Position numbers and translations under genes: made by a program. Source: Brassica napus (Eukaryota > Streptophyta > Magnoliopsida > Brassicales > Brassicaceae). From it: DNA of 64,000 nucleotides. The stretch lies in assembly GCF_020379485.1 (NCBI RefSeq), contig NC_063452.1:34371608-34435607 (forward strand), in the 5' to 3' direction. Shown piece after piece: positions 1 through 11,560 of the stretch (within the stretch, counting starts at the first letter, position 1; every line of letters starts with the position of its first letter). The notes beneath the pieces were generated by a model. The model was not told the origin of the DNA and searched no databases. It saw nothing but the letters and a program-made list of their open reading frames with translations.

Positions 1-229
1 ATTTGGATACATAAAGTAGTAGAGACTCACCAGGAAGTTGAATAAATCTCATAGGAGTTAGGATGAAGAAGCTATCCCACTTTCAAAGCAGGGATCCCAG
101 TTTTCCTGTTTGGGAATATGACAACTTCTTCGTCATTCTAATCAAACCAGGATGAATCACGGTGTAAGAAGCTTGATTTGGATACATAAAGTAGTGGACA
201 ATCACCCGGAAGTTGAATAAATCTCATAG

Positions 230-319
230 GAGTTAGGATGAAGAAGCTATCCCACTTTCAAAGCAAGGGATCCCAGTTTTCCTGTTTGGGAATATGACAA
301 CTTCTTCGTCATTCTAATC
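230..319. repeat. Imperfect inverted repeat within the monomer (representative copy)
   Basis: The left arm at 230-251 contains GAGTTAGG and ATGAAGAAG. The right arm at 296-319 reads, on the opposite strand, with TTAGAATG, three extra bases (ACG) and AAGAAG. When aligned, 18 of 21 paired positions are identical and the other three are transitions, with indels of one and three bases. The 44-base loop between the arms holds the GGGATCCC palindrome and the TTTTCC dyad. Both arms lie in the best conserved parts of the monomer, so the same arrangement recurs in nearly every unit. A cruciform or hairpin is possible, but this has not been shown. Confidence 0.7.
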
Positions 320-344
320 AAACCAGGATGAATCGGGATGTAAG

Positions 345-520
345 AAGCTTGATTTGGATACATAAAGTAGTGGACAATCACCAGGAAGTTGAATAAATTT
401 CATAGGAGTTAGGATGAAGAAGCTATCCCACTTTCAAAGCAAGGGATCCCAGTTTTCCTGTTTGGGAATATGACAACTTCTTCGTCATTCTAATCAAACC
501 AGGATGAGTCGGCATGTAAG
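345..520 (+). repeat. Reference monomer, 176 bp, HindIII to HindIII
   Basis: This is a typical full-length unit given as a reference. AAGCTT is at 345-350. The eight-base palindrome GGGATCCC, containing the BamHI site, is at 443-450. The subtypes differ at a few diagnostic places: GGACAATC, GGAGAATC or GGAGACTC after the AGTAGT element; TTTCATAGG, CTCATAGG or GTCATAGG before GAGTTAGG; GGGAAAATGAC or GGGAATATGAC after TCCTGTTTG; and a tail of GAATCGCGATG, GAATCACGGTG, GAGTCGGGATG or GAGTCGCGATG. These four sites let monomers be typed by eye and were used to find the higher-order repeats. Confidence 0.9.
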
Positions 521-628
521 AAGCTTGATTTGGATACATAAAGTAGTGGACAATCACCAGGAAGTTGAATAAATTTCATAGGAGTTAGGATGAAGAAGCT
601 ATCCCACTTTCAAAGCAAGGGATCCCAG

Positions 629-646
629 TTTTCCTGTTTGGGAAAA
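629..646. repeat. Short perfect dyad TTTTCC-TGTTTG-GGAAAA (representative copy)
   Basis: Arms at 629-634 and 641-646 are perfect six-base complements around the six-base loop TGTTTG. The dyad is perfect only in monomers that carry GGGAAAATGAC. In the GGGAATATGAC subtype the uninterrupted stem falls to four pairs (TTCC/GGAA). One common diagnostic change therefore alters the symmetry of the element. Many shortened versions with GGGAAATGAC keep five pairs. Confidence 0.75.
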
Positions 647-1576
647 TGACAACTTCTTCGTCATTCTAATCAAACCAGGATGAATCGCGATGTAAGAAGC
701 TTGATTTGGATACATAAAGTAGTGGACAATCACCAGGAAGTTGAATAAATTTCATAGGAGTTAGGATGAAGAAGCTATCCCACTTTCAAAGCAAGGGATC
801 CCAGTTTTCCTGTTTGGGAAAATGACAACTTCTTCGTCATTCTAATCAAACCAGGATGAATCACGATGTAAGAAGCTTGATTTGGATACATAAAGTAGTG
901 GACAATCACCAGGAAGTTGAATAAATTCATAGGAGTTAGGATGAAGAAGCTATCCCACTTTCAAAGCAAGGGATCCCAGTTTTCCTGTTTGGGAATATGA
1001 CAACTTCTTCGTCATTCTAATCAAACCAGGATGAATCGCGATGTAAGAAGCTTGATTTGGATACATAAAGTAGTGGAGAATCACCAGGAAGTTGAATAAA
1101 TCTCATAGGAGTTAGGATGAAGAAGCTATCCCACTTTCAAAGCAGGGATCCCAGTTTTCCTGTTTGGGAATATGACAACTTCTTCGTCATTCTAATCAAA
1201 CCAGGATGAATCACGGTGTAAGAAGCTTGATTTGGATACATAAGTAGTGGACAATCACCAGGAAGTTGAATAAATCTCATAGGAGTTAGGATGAAGAAGC
1301 TATCCCACTTTCAAAGCAAGGGATCCAGTTTTCCTGTTTGGGAATATGACAACTTCTTCGTCATTCTAATCAAACCAGGATGAGTCGGGATGTAAGAAGC
1401 TTAATTTGGATACATAAACTAGTGGACAATCACCAGGAAGTTGAATAAATGTCATAGGAGTTAGGATGAATAAGCTATCCCACTATCAAAGCAAGGGATC
1501 CCAGTTTTCCTGTTTGGGAAAATGACAACTTCTTCGTCATTCTAATCAAACCAGGATGAATCACGGTGTAAGAAGC

Positions 1577-1736
1577 CTGATTTGGAGAATCACCAGGAAG
1601 TTCAATAAATCTAATAGGAGTTAGGATGAAGAAGCTATCCCAATTTCAAAGCAAGGGATCCCAATTTTCCTGTTTGGGAAAATGACAACTTCTTCGTCAT
1701 TCTAATCAAACCAGGATGAATCACGGTGTAAGAAGC
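1577..1736 (+). repeat. Deleted monomer, 160 bp
   Basis: Sixteen bases that should follow GATTTGG are missing, so that GATTTGGA runs straight into GAATCACC. The intact form has TGGA at both deletion ends, so the loss fits slippage or end-joining at a four-base direct repeat. The monomer also has CCTG instead of CTTG at the HindIII site and TTCAATAAATCTAATAGG. The monomer starting near 12436 shares both changes but keeps the 16 bases, so it probably represents the undeleted form. Confidence 0.85.
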
Positions 1737-4700
1737 TTGATTTGGATACATAAAGTAGTGGACAATCACCAGGAAGTTGAATAAATCTCATAGGAGTTAG
1801 GATGAAGAAGCTATCCCACTTTCAAAGCAAGGGATCCCAATTTTCCTGTTTGGGAAATGACAACTTCTTCGTCATTCTAATCAAACCAGGATGAATCACG
1901 GTGTAAGAAGCTTGATTTGGATACATAAAGTAGTGGACAATCACCAGGAAGTTGAATAAATTTCATAGGAGTTAGGATGAAGAAGCTATCCCACTTTCAA
2001 AGCAAGGGATCCCAGTTTTCCTGTTTGGGAATATGACAACTTCTTCGTCATTCTAATCAAACCAGGATGAGTCGCGATGTAAGAAGCTTGATTTGGATAC
2101 ATAAAGTAGTGGACAATCACCAGGAAGTTGAATAAATTTCATAGGAGTTAGGATGAAGAAGCTATCCCACTTTCAAAGCAAGGGATCCCAGTTTTCCTGT
2201 TTGGGAATATGACAACTTCTTCGTCATTCTAATCAAACCAGGATGAATCACGGTGTAAGAAGCTTGATTTGGATACATAAAGTAGTGGAGAATCACCAGG
2301 AAGTTGAATAAATCTCATAGGAGTTAGGATGAAGAAGCTATCCCACTTTCAAAGCAAGGGATCCCAGTTTTCCTGTTTGGGAATATGACAACTTCTTCGT
2401 CATTCTAATCAAACCAGGATGAGTCGGGATGTAAGAAGCTTGATTTGGATACATAAAGTAGTGGACAATCACCAGGAAGTTGAATAAATTTCATAGGAGT
2501 TAGGATGAAGAAGCTATCCCACTTTCAAAGCAAGGGATCCCAGTTTTCCTGTTTGGGAAAATGACAACTTCTTCGTCATTCTAATCAAACCAGGATGAAT
2601 CACGATGTAAGAAGCTTGATTTGGATACATAAAGTAGTGGACAATCACCAGGAAGTTGAATAAATCTCATAGGAGTTAGGATGAAGAAGCTATCCCACTT
2701 TCAAAGCAAGGGATCCCAGTTTTCCTGTTTGGGAATATGACAACTTCTTCGTCATTCTAATCAAACCAGGATGAATCGCGATGTAAGAATCTTGATTTGG
2801 ATACATAAGGTAGTGGAGAATCACCAAAAAGTTCAATAAATCTCATAGGAGTTAGGATGAAGAAGCTATCCACTTTCAAAGCAGGGATCCCAGTTTTCCT
2901 GTTTGGGAATATGACAACTTCTTCGTCATTCTAATCAAACCAGGATGAATCACGGTGTAAGAAGCTTGATTTGGATACATAAAGTAGTGGAGAATCACCA
3001 GGAAGTTGAATAAATCTCATAGGAGTTAGGATGAAGAAGCTATCCCACTTTCAAAGCAAGGGATCCCAGTTTTCCTGTTTGGGAATATGACAACTTCTTC
3101 GTCATTCTAATCAAACCAGGATGAATCGGGATGTAAGAAGCTTGATTTGGATACATAAAGTAGTGGACAATCACCAGGAAGTTGAATAAATTTCATAGGA
3201 GTTAGGATGAAGAAGCTATCCCACTTTCAAAGCAAGGGATCCCAGTTTTCCTGTTTGGGAAAATGACAACTTCTTCGTCATTCTAATCAAACCAGGATGA
3301 ATCGCGATGTAAGAAGCTTGATTTGGATACATAAAGTAGTGGAGAATCACCAGGAAGTTGAATAATTCTCATAGGAGTTAGGATGAAGAAGCTATCCAAC
3401 TTTCAAATCAGGTGATCCCAGTTTGTCGTTTTGGGAATATGACAACTTCTTCGTCATTCTAATCAAACCAGGATGAATCACGGTGTAAGAAGCTTGATTT
3501 GGATACATAAAGTAGTGGAGAATCACCAGGAAGTTGAATAAATGTCATAGGAGTTAGGATGAAGAAGCTATCCCACTTTCAAAGCAAGGGATCCCAGTTT
3601 TCCTGTCTGGGAAAATGACAACTTCTCCGTCATTCTAATCAAACCAGGATGAATCACGATGTAAGAAGCTTGTTTTGGATACATAAGGTAGTGGACAATC
3701 ACCAGGAAGTTGAATAAATTTCATAGGAGTTAGGATGAAGAAGCTATCCCACTTTCAAAGCAAGGGATCCCAGTTTTCCTGTTTGGGAAAATGACAACTT
3801 CTTCGTCATTCTAATCAAACCAGGATGAATCACGATGTAAGAAGCTTGATTTGGATACATAAAGTAGTGGACAATCACCAGGAAGTTGAATAAATTTCAT
3901 AGGAGTTAGGATGAAGAAGCTATCCCACTTTCAAAGCAAGGGATCCCAGTTTTCCTGTTTGGGAAAATGACAACTTCTTCGTCATTCTAATCAAACCAGG
4001 ATGAATCACGATGTAAGAAGCTTGATTTGGATACATAAAGTAGTGGACAATCACCAGGAAGTTGAATAAATTTCATAGGAGTTAGGATGAAGAAGCTATC
4101 CCACTTTCAAAGCAAGGGATCCCAGTTTTCCTGTTTGGGAAAATGACAACTTCTTCGTCATTCTAATCAAACCAGGATGAATCGCGATGTAAGAAGCTTG
4201 ATTTGGATACATAAAGTAGTGGAGAATCACCAGGAAGTTGAATAAATCTCATAGGAGTTAGGATGAAGAAGCTATCCCACTTTCAAAGCAAGGGATCCCA
4301 GTTTTCCTGTTTGGGAAAATGACAACTTCTTCGTCATTCTAATCAAACCAGGATGAATCACGGTGTAAGAAGCTTGATTTGGATACATAATGTAGTGGAG
4401 AATCACCAGGAAGTTGAATAAATTTCATAGGAGTTAGGATGAAGAAGCTATCCCACTTTCAAAGCAAGGGATCCCAGTTTTCCTGTTTGGGAATATGACA
4501 ACTTCTTCGTCATTCTAATCAAACCAGGATGAGTCGGGATGTAAGAAGCTTGATTTGGATACATAAAGTAGTGGACAATCACCAGGAAGTTGAATAAATT
4601 TCATAGGAGTTAGGATGAAGAAGCTATCCCACTTTCAAAGCAAGGGATCCCAGTTTTCCTGTTTGGGAAAATGACAACTTCTTCGTCATTCTAATCAAAC

Positions 4701-7700
4701 CAGGATGAATCACGGTGTAAGAAGCTTGATTTGGATACATAATGTAGTGGAGAATCACCAGGAAGTTGAATAAATCTCATAGGAGTTAGGATGAAGAAGC
4801 TATCCCACTTTCAAAGCAAGGGATTCCAATTTTCCTGTTTGGGAATATGACAACTTCTTCGTCATTCTAATCAAACCAGGATGAGTCGGGATGTAAGAAG
4901 CTTGATTTGGATACATAAAGTAGTGGACAATCACCAGGAAGTTGAATAAATTTCATAGGAGTTAGGATGAAGAAGCTATCCCACTTTCAAAGCAAGGGAT
5001 CCCAGTTTTCCTGTTTGGGAAAATGACAACTTCTTCGTCATTCTAATCAAACCAGGATGAATCGCGATGTAAGAAGCTTGATTTGGATACATAAAGTAGT
5101 GGACAATCACCAGGAAGTTGAATAAATTTCATAGGAGTTAGGATGAAGAAGCTATCCCACTTTCAAAGCAAGGGATCCCAGTTTTCCTGTTTGGGAAAAT
5201 GACAACTTCTTCGTCATTCTAATCAAACCAGGATGAATCGCGATGTAAGAAGCTTGATTTGGATACATAAAGTAGTGGAGAATCACCAGGAAGTTGAATA
5301 AATCTCATAGGAGTTAGGATGAAGAAGCTATCCCACTTTCAAAGCAAGGGATCCCAGTTTTCCTGTTTGGGAAATGACAACTTCTTCGTCATTCTAATCA
5401 AACCAGGATGAATCACGGTGTAAGAAGCTTGATTTGGATACATAAAGTAGTGGAGAATCACCAGGAAGTTGAATAAATTTCATAGGAGTTAGGATGAAGA
5501 AGCTATCCCACTTTCAAAGCAAGGGATCCCAGTTTTCCTGTTTGGGAATATGACAACTTCTTCGTCATTCTAATCAAACCAGGATGAATCGCGATGTAAG
5601 AAGCTTGATTTGGATACATAAAGTAGTGGACAATCACCAGGAAGTTGAATAAATTTCATAGGAGTTAGGATGAAGAAGCTATCCCACTTTCAAAGCAAGG
5701 GATCCCAGTTTTCCTGTTTGGGAAAATGACAACTTCTTCGTCATTCTAATCAAACCAGGATGAATCGCGATGTAAGAAGCTTGATTTGGATACATAAAGT
5801 AGTGGAGAATCACCAGGAAGTAGAATAAATCTTATAGGAGTTAGGATGAAGAAGCTATCCCACTTTCAAAGCAAGGGATCCCAGTTTTCCTGTTTGGGAA
5901 ATGACAACTTCTTCGTCATTCTAATCAAACCAGGATGAATCACGATGTAAGAAGCTTGATTTGGATACATAAAGTAGTGGAGAATCACCAGGAAGTTGAA
6001 TAAATTTCATAGGAGTTAGGATGAAGAAGCTATCCCACTTTCAAAGCAAGGGATCCCAGTTTTCCTGTTTGGGAATATGACAACTTCTTCGTCATTCTAA
6101 TCAAACCAGGATGAGTCGGGATGTAAGAAGCTTGATTTGGATACATAAAGTAGTGGACAATCACCAGGAAGTTGAATAAATTTCATAGGAGTTAGGATGA
6201 AGAAGCTATCCCACTTTCAAAGCAAGGGATCCCAGTTTTCCTGTTTGGGAAAATGACAACTTCTTCGTCATTCTAATCAAACCAGGATGAATCACGGTGT
6301 AAGAAGCTTGATTTGGATACATAATGTAGTGGAGAATCACCAGGAAGTTGAATAAATCTCATAGGAGTTAGGATGAAGAAGCTATCCCACTTTCAAAGCA
6401 AGGGATCCCAGTTTTCCTGTTTGGGAATATGACAACTTCTTCGTCATTCTAATCAAACCAGGATGAGTCGCGATGTAAGAAGCTTGATTTGGATACATAA
6501 GGTAGTGGACAATCACCAGGAAGTTGAATAAATTTCATAGGAGTTAGGATGAAGAAGCTATCCCACTTTCAAAGCAAGGGATCCCAGTTTTCCTGTTTGG
6601 GAAATGACAACTTCTTCGTCATTCTAATCAAACCAGGATGAATCGCGATGTAAGAAGCTTGATTTGGATACATAAGGTAGTGGACAATCACCAGGAAGTT
6701 GAATAAATTTCATAGGAGTTAGGATGAAGAAGCTATCCCACTTTCAAAGCAAGGGATCCCAGTTTTCCTGTTTGGGAAATGACAACTTCTTCGTCATTCT
6801 AATCAAACCAGGATGAATCGCGATGTAAGATGCTTGATTTGGATACATAAAGTAGTGGAGAATCACCAGGAAGTTGAATAAATCTCATAGGAGTTAGGAT
6901 GAAGAAGCTATCCCACTTTCAAAGCAAGGGATCCCAGTTTTCCTGTTTGGGAAAATGACAACTTCTTCGTCATTCTAATCAAACCAGGATGAATCACGGT
7001 GTAAGAAGCTTGATTTGGATACATAAAGTAGTGGACAATCACCAGGAAGTTGAATAAATTTCATAGGAGTTAGGATGAAGAAGCTATCCCACTTTCAAAG
7101 CAAGGGATCCCAGTTTCCTGTTTGGGAATATGACAACTTCTTCGTCATTCTAATCAAACCAGGATGAGTCGCGATGTAAGAAGCTTGATTTGGATACATA
7201 AAGTAGTGGACAATCACCAGGAAGTTGAATAAATTTCATAGGAGTTAGGATGAAGAAGCTATCCCACTTTCAAAGCAAGGGATCCCAGTTTTCCTGTTTG
7301 GGAAAATGACAACTTCTTCGTCATTCTAATCAAACCAGGATGAATCGCGATGTAAGAAGCTTGATTTGGATACATAAAGTAGTGGAGAATCACCAGGAAG
7401 TTGAATAAATCTCATAGGAGTTAGGATGAAGAAGGTATCCAACTTTCAAAGCAAGAGATCCCAATTTTCCTGTTTGGGAAATGACAACTTCTTCGTCATT
7501 CTAATCAAACCAGGATGAATCACGGTGTAAGAAGCTTGATTTAGATACATAATGTAGTGGAATCACCAGGAAGTTGAATAAATCTCATAGGAGTTAGGAT
7601 GAAGAAGCTATCCCACTTTCAAAGCAGGGATCCCAGTTTTCCTGTTTGGGAATATGACAACTTCTTCGTCATTCTAATCAAACCAGGATGAATCACGATA

Positions 7701-8234
7701 TAAGAAGCTTGATTTGGATACATAAAGTAGTGGACAATCACCAGGAAGTTGAATAAATGTCATAGGAGTTAGGATGAAGAAGCTATCCCACTTTCAAAGC
7801 AAGGGATCCCAGTTTTCCTGTTTGGGAATATGACAACTTCTTCGTCATTCTAATCAAACCAGGATGAGTCGCGATGTAAGAAGCTTGATTTGGATACATA
7901 AGGTAGTGGAGAATCACCAGGAAGTTGAATAAATCTCATAGGAGTTAGGATGAAGAAGCTATCCCACTGTCAAATCAGGTGATCCCAGTTCCTTGTTTGG
8001 GAATAAGACAACTTCTTCGTCATTCTAATCAAACCAGGATGAATCACGGTGTAAGAAGCTTGATTTGGATACATAATGTAGTGGAGAATCACTAGGAAGT
8101 TGAATATATTTCATAGGAGTTAGGATGAAGAAGTTATCCCACTTTCAAAGCAAGGGATCCCAGATTTCCTGCTTGGGAAATGACAACTTCTTTGTTATTC
8201 TAATCAAACCAGGATGAATCACGATATAAGAAGC

Positions 8235-10160
8235 TTGATTTGGATACATAAAGTAGTGGACAATCACCAGGAAGTTGAATAAATTCATAGGAGTTAGGAT
8301 GAAGAAGCTATCCCACTTTCAAAGCAAGGGATCCCAGTTTTTCTGTTTGGGAATATGACAACTTCTTCGTCATTCTAATCAAACCAGGATGAGTCGCGAT
8401 GTAAGAATCTTGATTTGGATACATAAAGTAGTGGAGAATCACCAGGAAGTTGAATAAATCTCATAGGAGTTAGGATGAAGAAGCTATCCCACTGTCAAAT
8501 CAGGCGATCCCAGTTTCCTTGTTTGGGAATAAGACAACTTCTTCGTCATTCTAATCAAACCAGGATGAATCACGGTGTAAGAAGCTTTATTTGGATACAT
8601 AAGTAGTGGAGAATCACCAGGAAGTTGAATAAATCTCATAGGAGTTAGGATGAAGAACCTATCCCACTTTCAAAGCAAGGGATCCCAGTTTTCCTGTTTG
8701 GGAATATGAAAACTTCTTCGTCATTCTAATCAAACCAGGATGAATCGCGATGTAAGAAGCTTGATTTGGATACATAAAGTAGTGGAGAATCACCAGGAAG
8801 TTGAATAAATTTCATAGGAGTTAGGATGAAGAAGCTATCCCACTTTCAAAGCAAGGGATCCCAGTTTTCCTGTTTGGGAAAATGACAACTTCTTCGTCAT
8901 TCTAATCAAACCAGGATGAATCGGATGTAAGAAGCTTGATTTGGATACATAAAGTAGTGGAGAATGACCAGGAAGTTGAATAAATCTCATAGGAGTTAGG
9001 ATGAAGAAGCTATCCCACTTTCAAAGCAAGGGATCCCAGTTTTCCTGTTTGGGAAAATGACAACTTCTCCGTCATTCTAATCAAACCAGGATGAATCACG
9101 ATGTAAGAAGCTTGTTTTGGATACATAAGGTAGTGGACAATCACCAGGAAGTTGAATAAATTTCATAGGAGTTAGGATGAAGAAGCTATCCCACTTTCAA
9201 AGCAAGGGATCCCAGTTTTCCTGTTTGGGAATATGACAACTTCTTCGTCATTCTAATCAAACCAGGATGAATCGCGATGTAAGAAGCTTGATTTGGATAC
9301 ATAAAGTAGTGGAGAATCACGAGGAAGTTGAATAAATCTCATAGGAGTTAGGATGAAGAAGCTATCCCACTTTCAAAGCAAGGGATCCCAGTTTTCCTGT
9401 TTGGGAAAATGACAACTTCTTCGTCATTCTAATCAAACCAGGATGAATCACGGTGTAAGAAGCTTGATTTGGATACATAAAGTAGTGGAGAATCACCAGG
9501 AAGTTGAATAAATCTCATAGGAGTTAGGATGAAGAAGCTATCCAACTTTCAAAGCAAGGGATCCCAGTTTTCTGTTTGGGAATATGACAACTTCTTCGTC
9601 ATTTTAATCAAACCAGGATGAGTCGCGATGTAAGACTCTTGATTTGGATACATAAGGTAGTGGAGAATCACCAAAAAGTTCAATAAATCTCATAGGAGTT
9701 AGGATGAAGAAGCTATCCCACTTTCAAAGCAGGGATCCCAGTTTTCTTGTTTGGAATAAGACAACTTCTTCGTCATTCTAATCAAACCAGGATGAATCAC
9801 GGTGTAAGAAGCTTGATTTGGATACATAAAGTAGTGGACAATCACCAGGAAGTTGAATAAATTTCATAGGAGTTAGGATGAAGAAGCTATCCCACTTTCA
9901 AAGCAAGTGATCCCAGTTTTCCAGTTTGGGAATATGAAAACTTCTTCGTCATTCTAATCAAACCAGGATGAGTCGGGATGTAAGAAGCTTGATTTGGATA
10001 CATAAAGTGGACAATCACCAGGAAGTTGAATAAATTTCATAGGAGTTATGATGAAGAAGCTATCCCACTTTCAAAGCAAGGGATCCCAGTTTTCCTGTTT
10101 GGGAAATGACAACTTCTTCGTTATTCTAATCAAACCAGGATGAATCACGATATAAGAAGC
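8235..10160 (+). repeat. 11-monomer higher-order repeat, diverged copy
   Basis: The segment is bounded by two monomers whose tails read CACGATATAAG (GATATA at 8223 and 10149), 1926 bp apart. Its last monomers follow the order of the clear copies at 22075-27861: a GACTCTTG monomer, then one with CACCAAAAAGTTCAATAAAT near 9670, then a TTTCATAGG/GAGTCGGG unit and a GATATA unit. The first half matches more loosely. The 1.93-kb spacing is the main support. Confidence 0.55.
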
Positions 10161-11560
10161 TTGATTTGGATACATAAAGTAGTGGACAATCACCAGGAAG
10201 TTGAATAAATGTTATAGGAGTTAGGATGAAGAAGCTATCCCACTTTCAAAGCAAGGGATCCCAGTTTTTCTGTTTGGGAATATGACAACTTCTTCGTCAT
10301 TTTAATCAAACCAGGATGAGTCGCGATGTAAGACTCTTGATTTGGATACATAAGGTAGTGGAGAATCACCAAAAAGTTCAATAAATCTCATAGGAGGATG
10401 AAAAAGCTATCCCACTGTCAAATCAGGTGATCCCAGTTTTCCTGTTTGGGAATAAGACTACTTCTTCGTCATTCTAATCAAACCAGGATGAATCACGATG
10501 TAAGAAGCTTGATTTGGATACATAAAGTAGTGGAGAATCACCAGGAAGTTGAATAAATCTCATAGGAGTTAGGATGAAGAAGCTATCCCACTTTCAAAGC
10601 AAGGGATCCCAATTTTCCTGTTTGGGAATATGACAACTTCTTCGTCATTCTAATCAAACCAGGATGAATCGGGATGTAAAAAGCTTTATTTGGATACATA
10701 AAGTAGTGGACAATCACCAGGAAGTTGAATAAATTTCATAGGAGTTAGGATGAAGAAGCTATCCCACTTTCAAAGCAAGGGATCCCAGTTTTCCTGTTTG
10801 GGAAAATGACAACTTCTTCGTCATTCTAATCAAACCAGGATGAATCGCGATGTAAGAAGCTTGATTTGGATACATAAAGTAGTGGAGACTCACCAGGAAG
10901 TTGAATAAATCTCATAGGAGTTAGGATGAAGAAGCTATCCCACTTTCAAAGCAAGGGATCCCAGTTTTCTGTTTGGGAATATGACAACTTCTTCGTCATT
11001 CTAATCAAACCAGGATGAATCGGATGTAAGAAGCTTGATTTGGATACATAAGGTAGTGGACAATCACCAGGAAGTTGAATAAATTTCATAGGAGTTAGGA
11101 TGAAGAAGCTATCCCACTTTCAAAGCAAGGGATCCCAGTTTTCCTGTTTGGGAAAATGACAACTTCTTCGTCATTCTAATCAAACCAGGATGAATCGCGA
11201 TGTAAGAAGCTTGATTTGGATACATAAGTAGTGGAGACTCACCAGGAAGTTGAATAAATCTCATAGGAGTTAGGATGAAGAAGCTATCCCACTTTCAAAG
11301 CAAGGGATCCCATTTTCCTGTTTGGGAAAATGACAACTTCTTCGTCATTCTAATCAAACCAGGATGAATCACGGTGTAAGAAGCTTGATTTGGATACATA
11401 AAGTAGTGGAGAATCACCAGGAAGTTGAATAAATCTCATAGGAGTTAGGATGAAGAAGCTATCCCACTTTCAAAGCAAGGGATCCCAGTTTTCCTGTTTG
11501 GGAATATGACAACTTCTTCGTCATTCTAATCAAACCAGGATGAGTCGGGATGTAAGAAGC
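10161..11560 (+). repeat. 11-monomer higher-order repeat, first eight monomers
   Basis: It starts right after the GATATA-tail monomer. The first monomer has TGTTATAGG and ends in CATTTTAATC and GACTCTTG. The second has CACCAAAAAGTTCAATAAAT, CATAGGAGGATG and CTGTCAAATCAGGTGATCC. Six more monomers follow the same subtype order as the unit at 22075. Beyond 11560 the order departs from the unit, so the copy looks cut and joined to other monomers. Confidence 0.6.

Noticed and set aside
230..300. AGGAG followed a few bases later by ATG in each monomer, like a bacterial ribosome binding site and start
   Set aside because: The frame from this ATG stops after about 19 codons in a typical monomer, and the setting is a eukaryotic centromeric satellite. 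The match is chance, multiplied by the repeat.
296..319. TTCG within CTTCTTCGTCATT as a CENP-B box
   Set aside because: Only the first bases fit. The A and the CGGG positions of the vertebrate box are missing, and plants are not known to use it.
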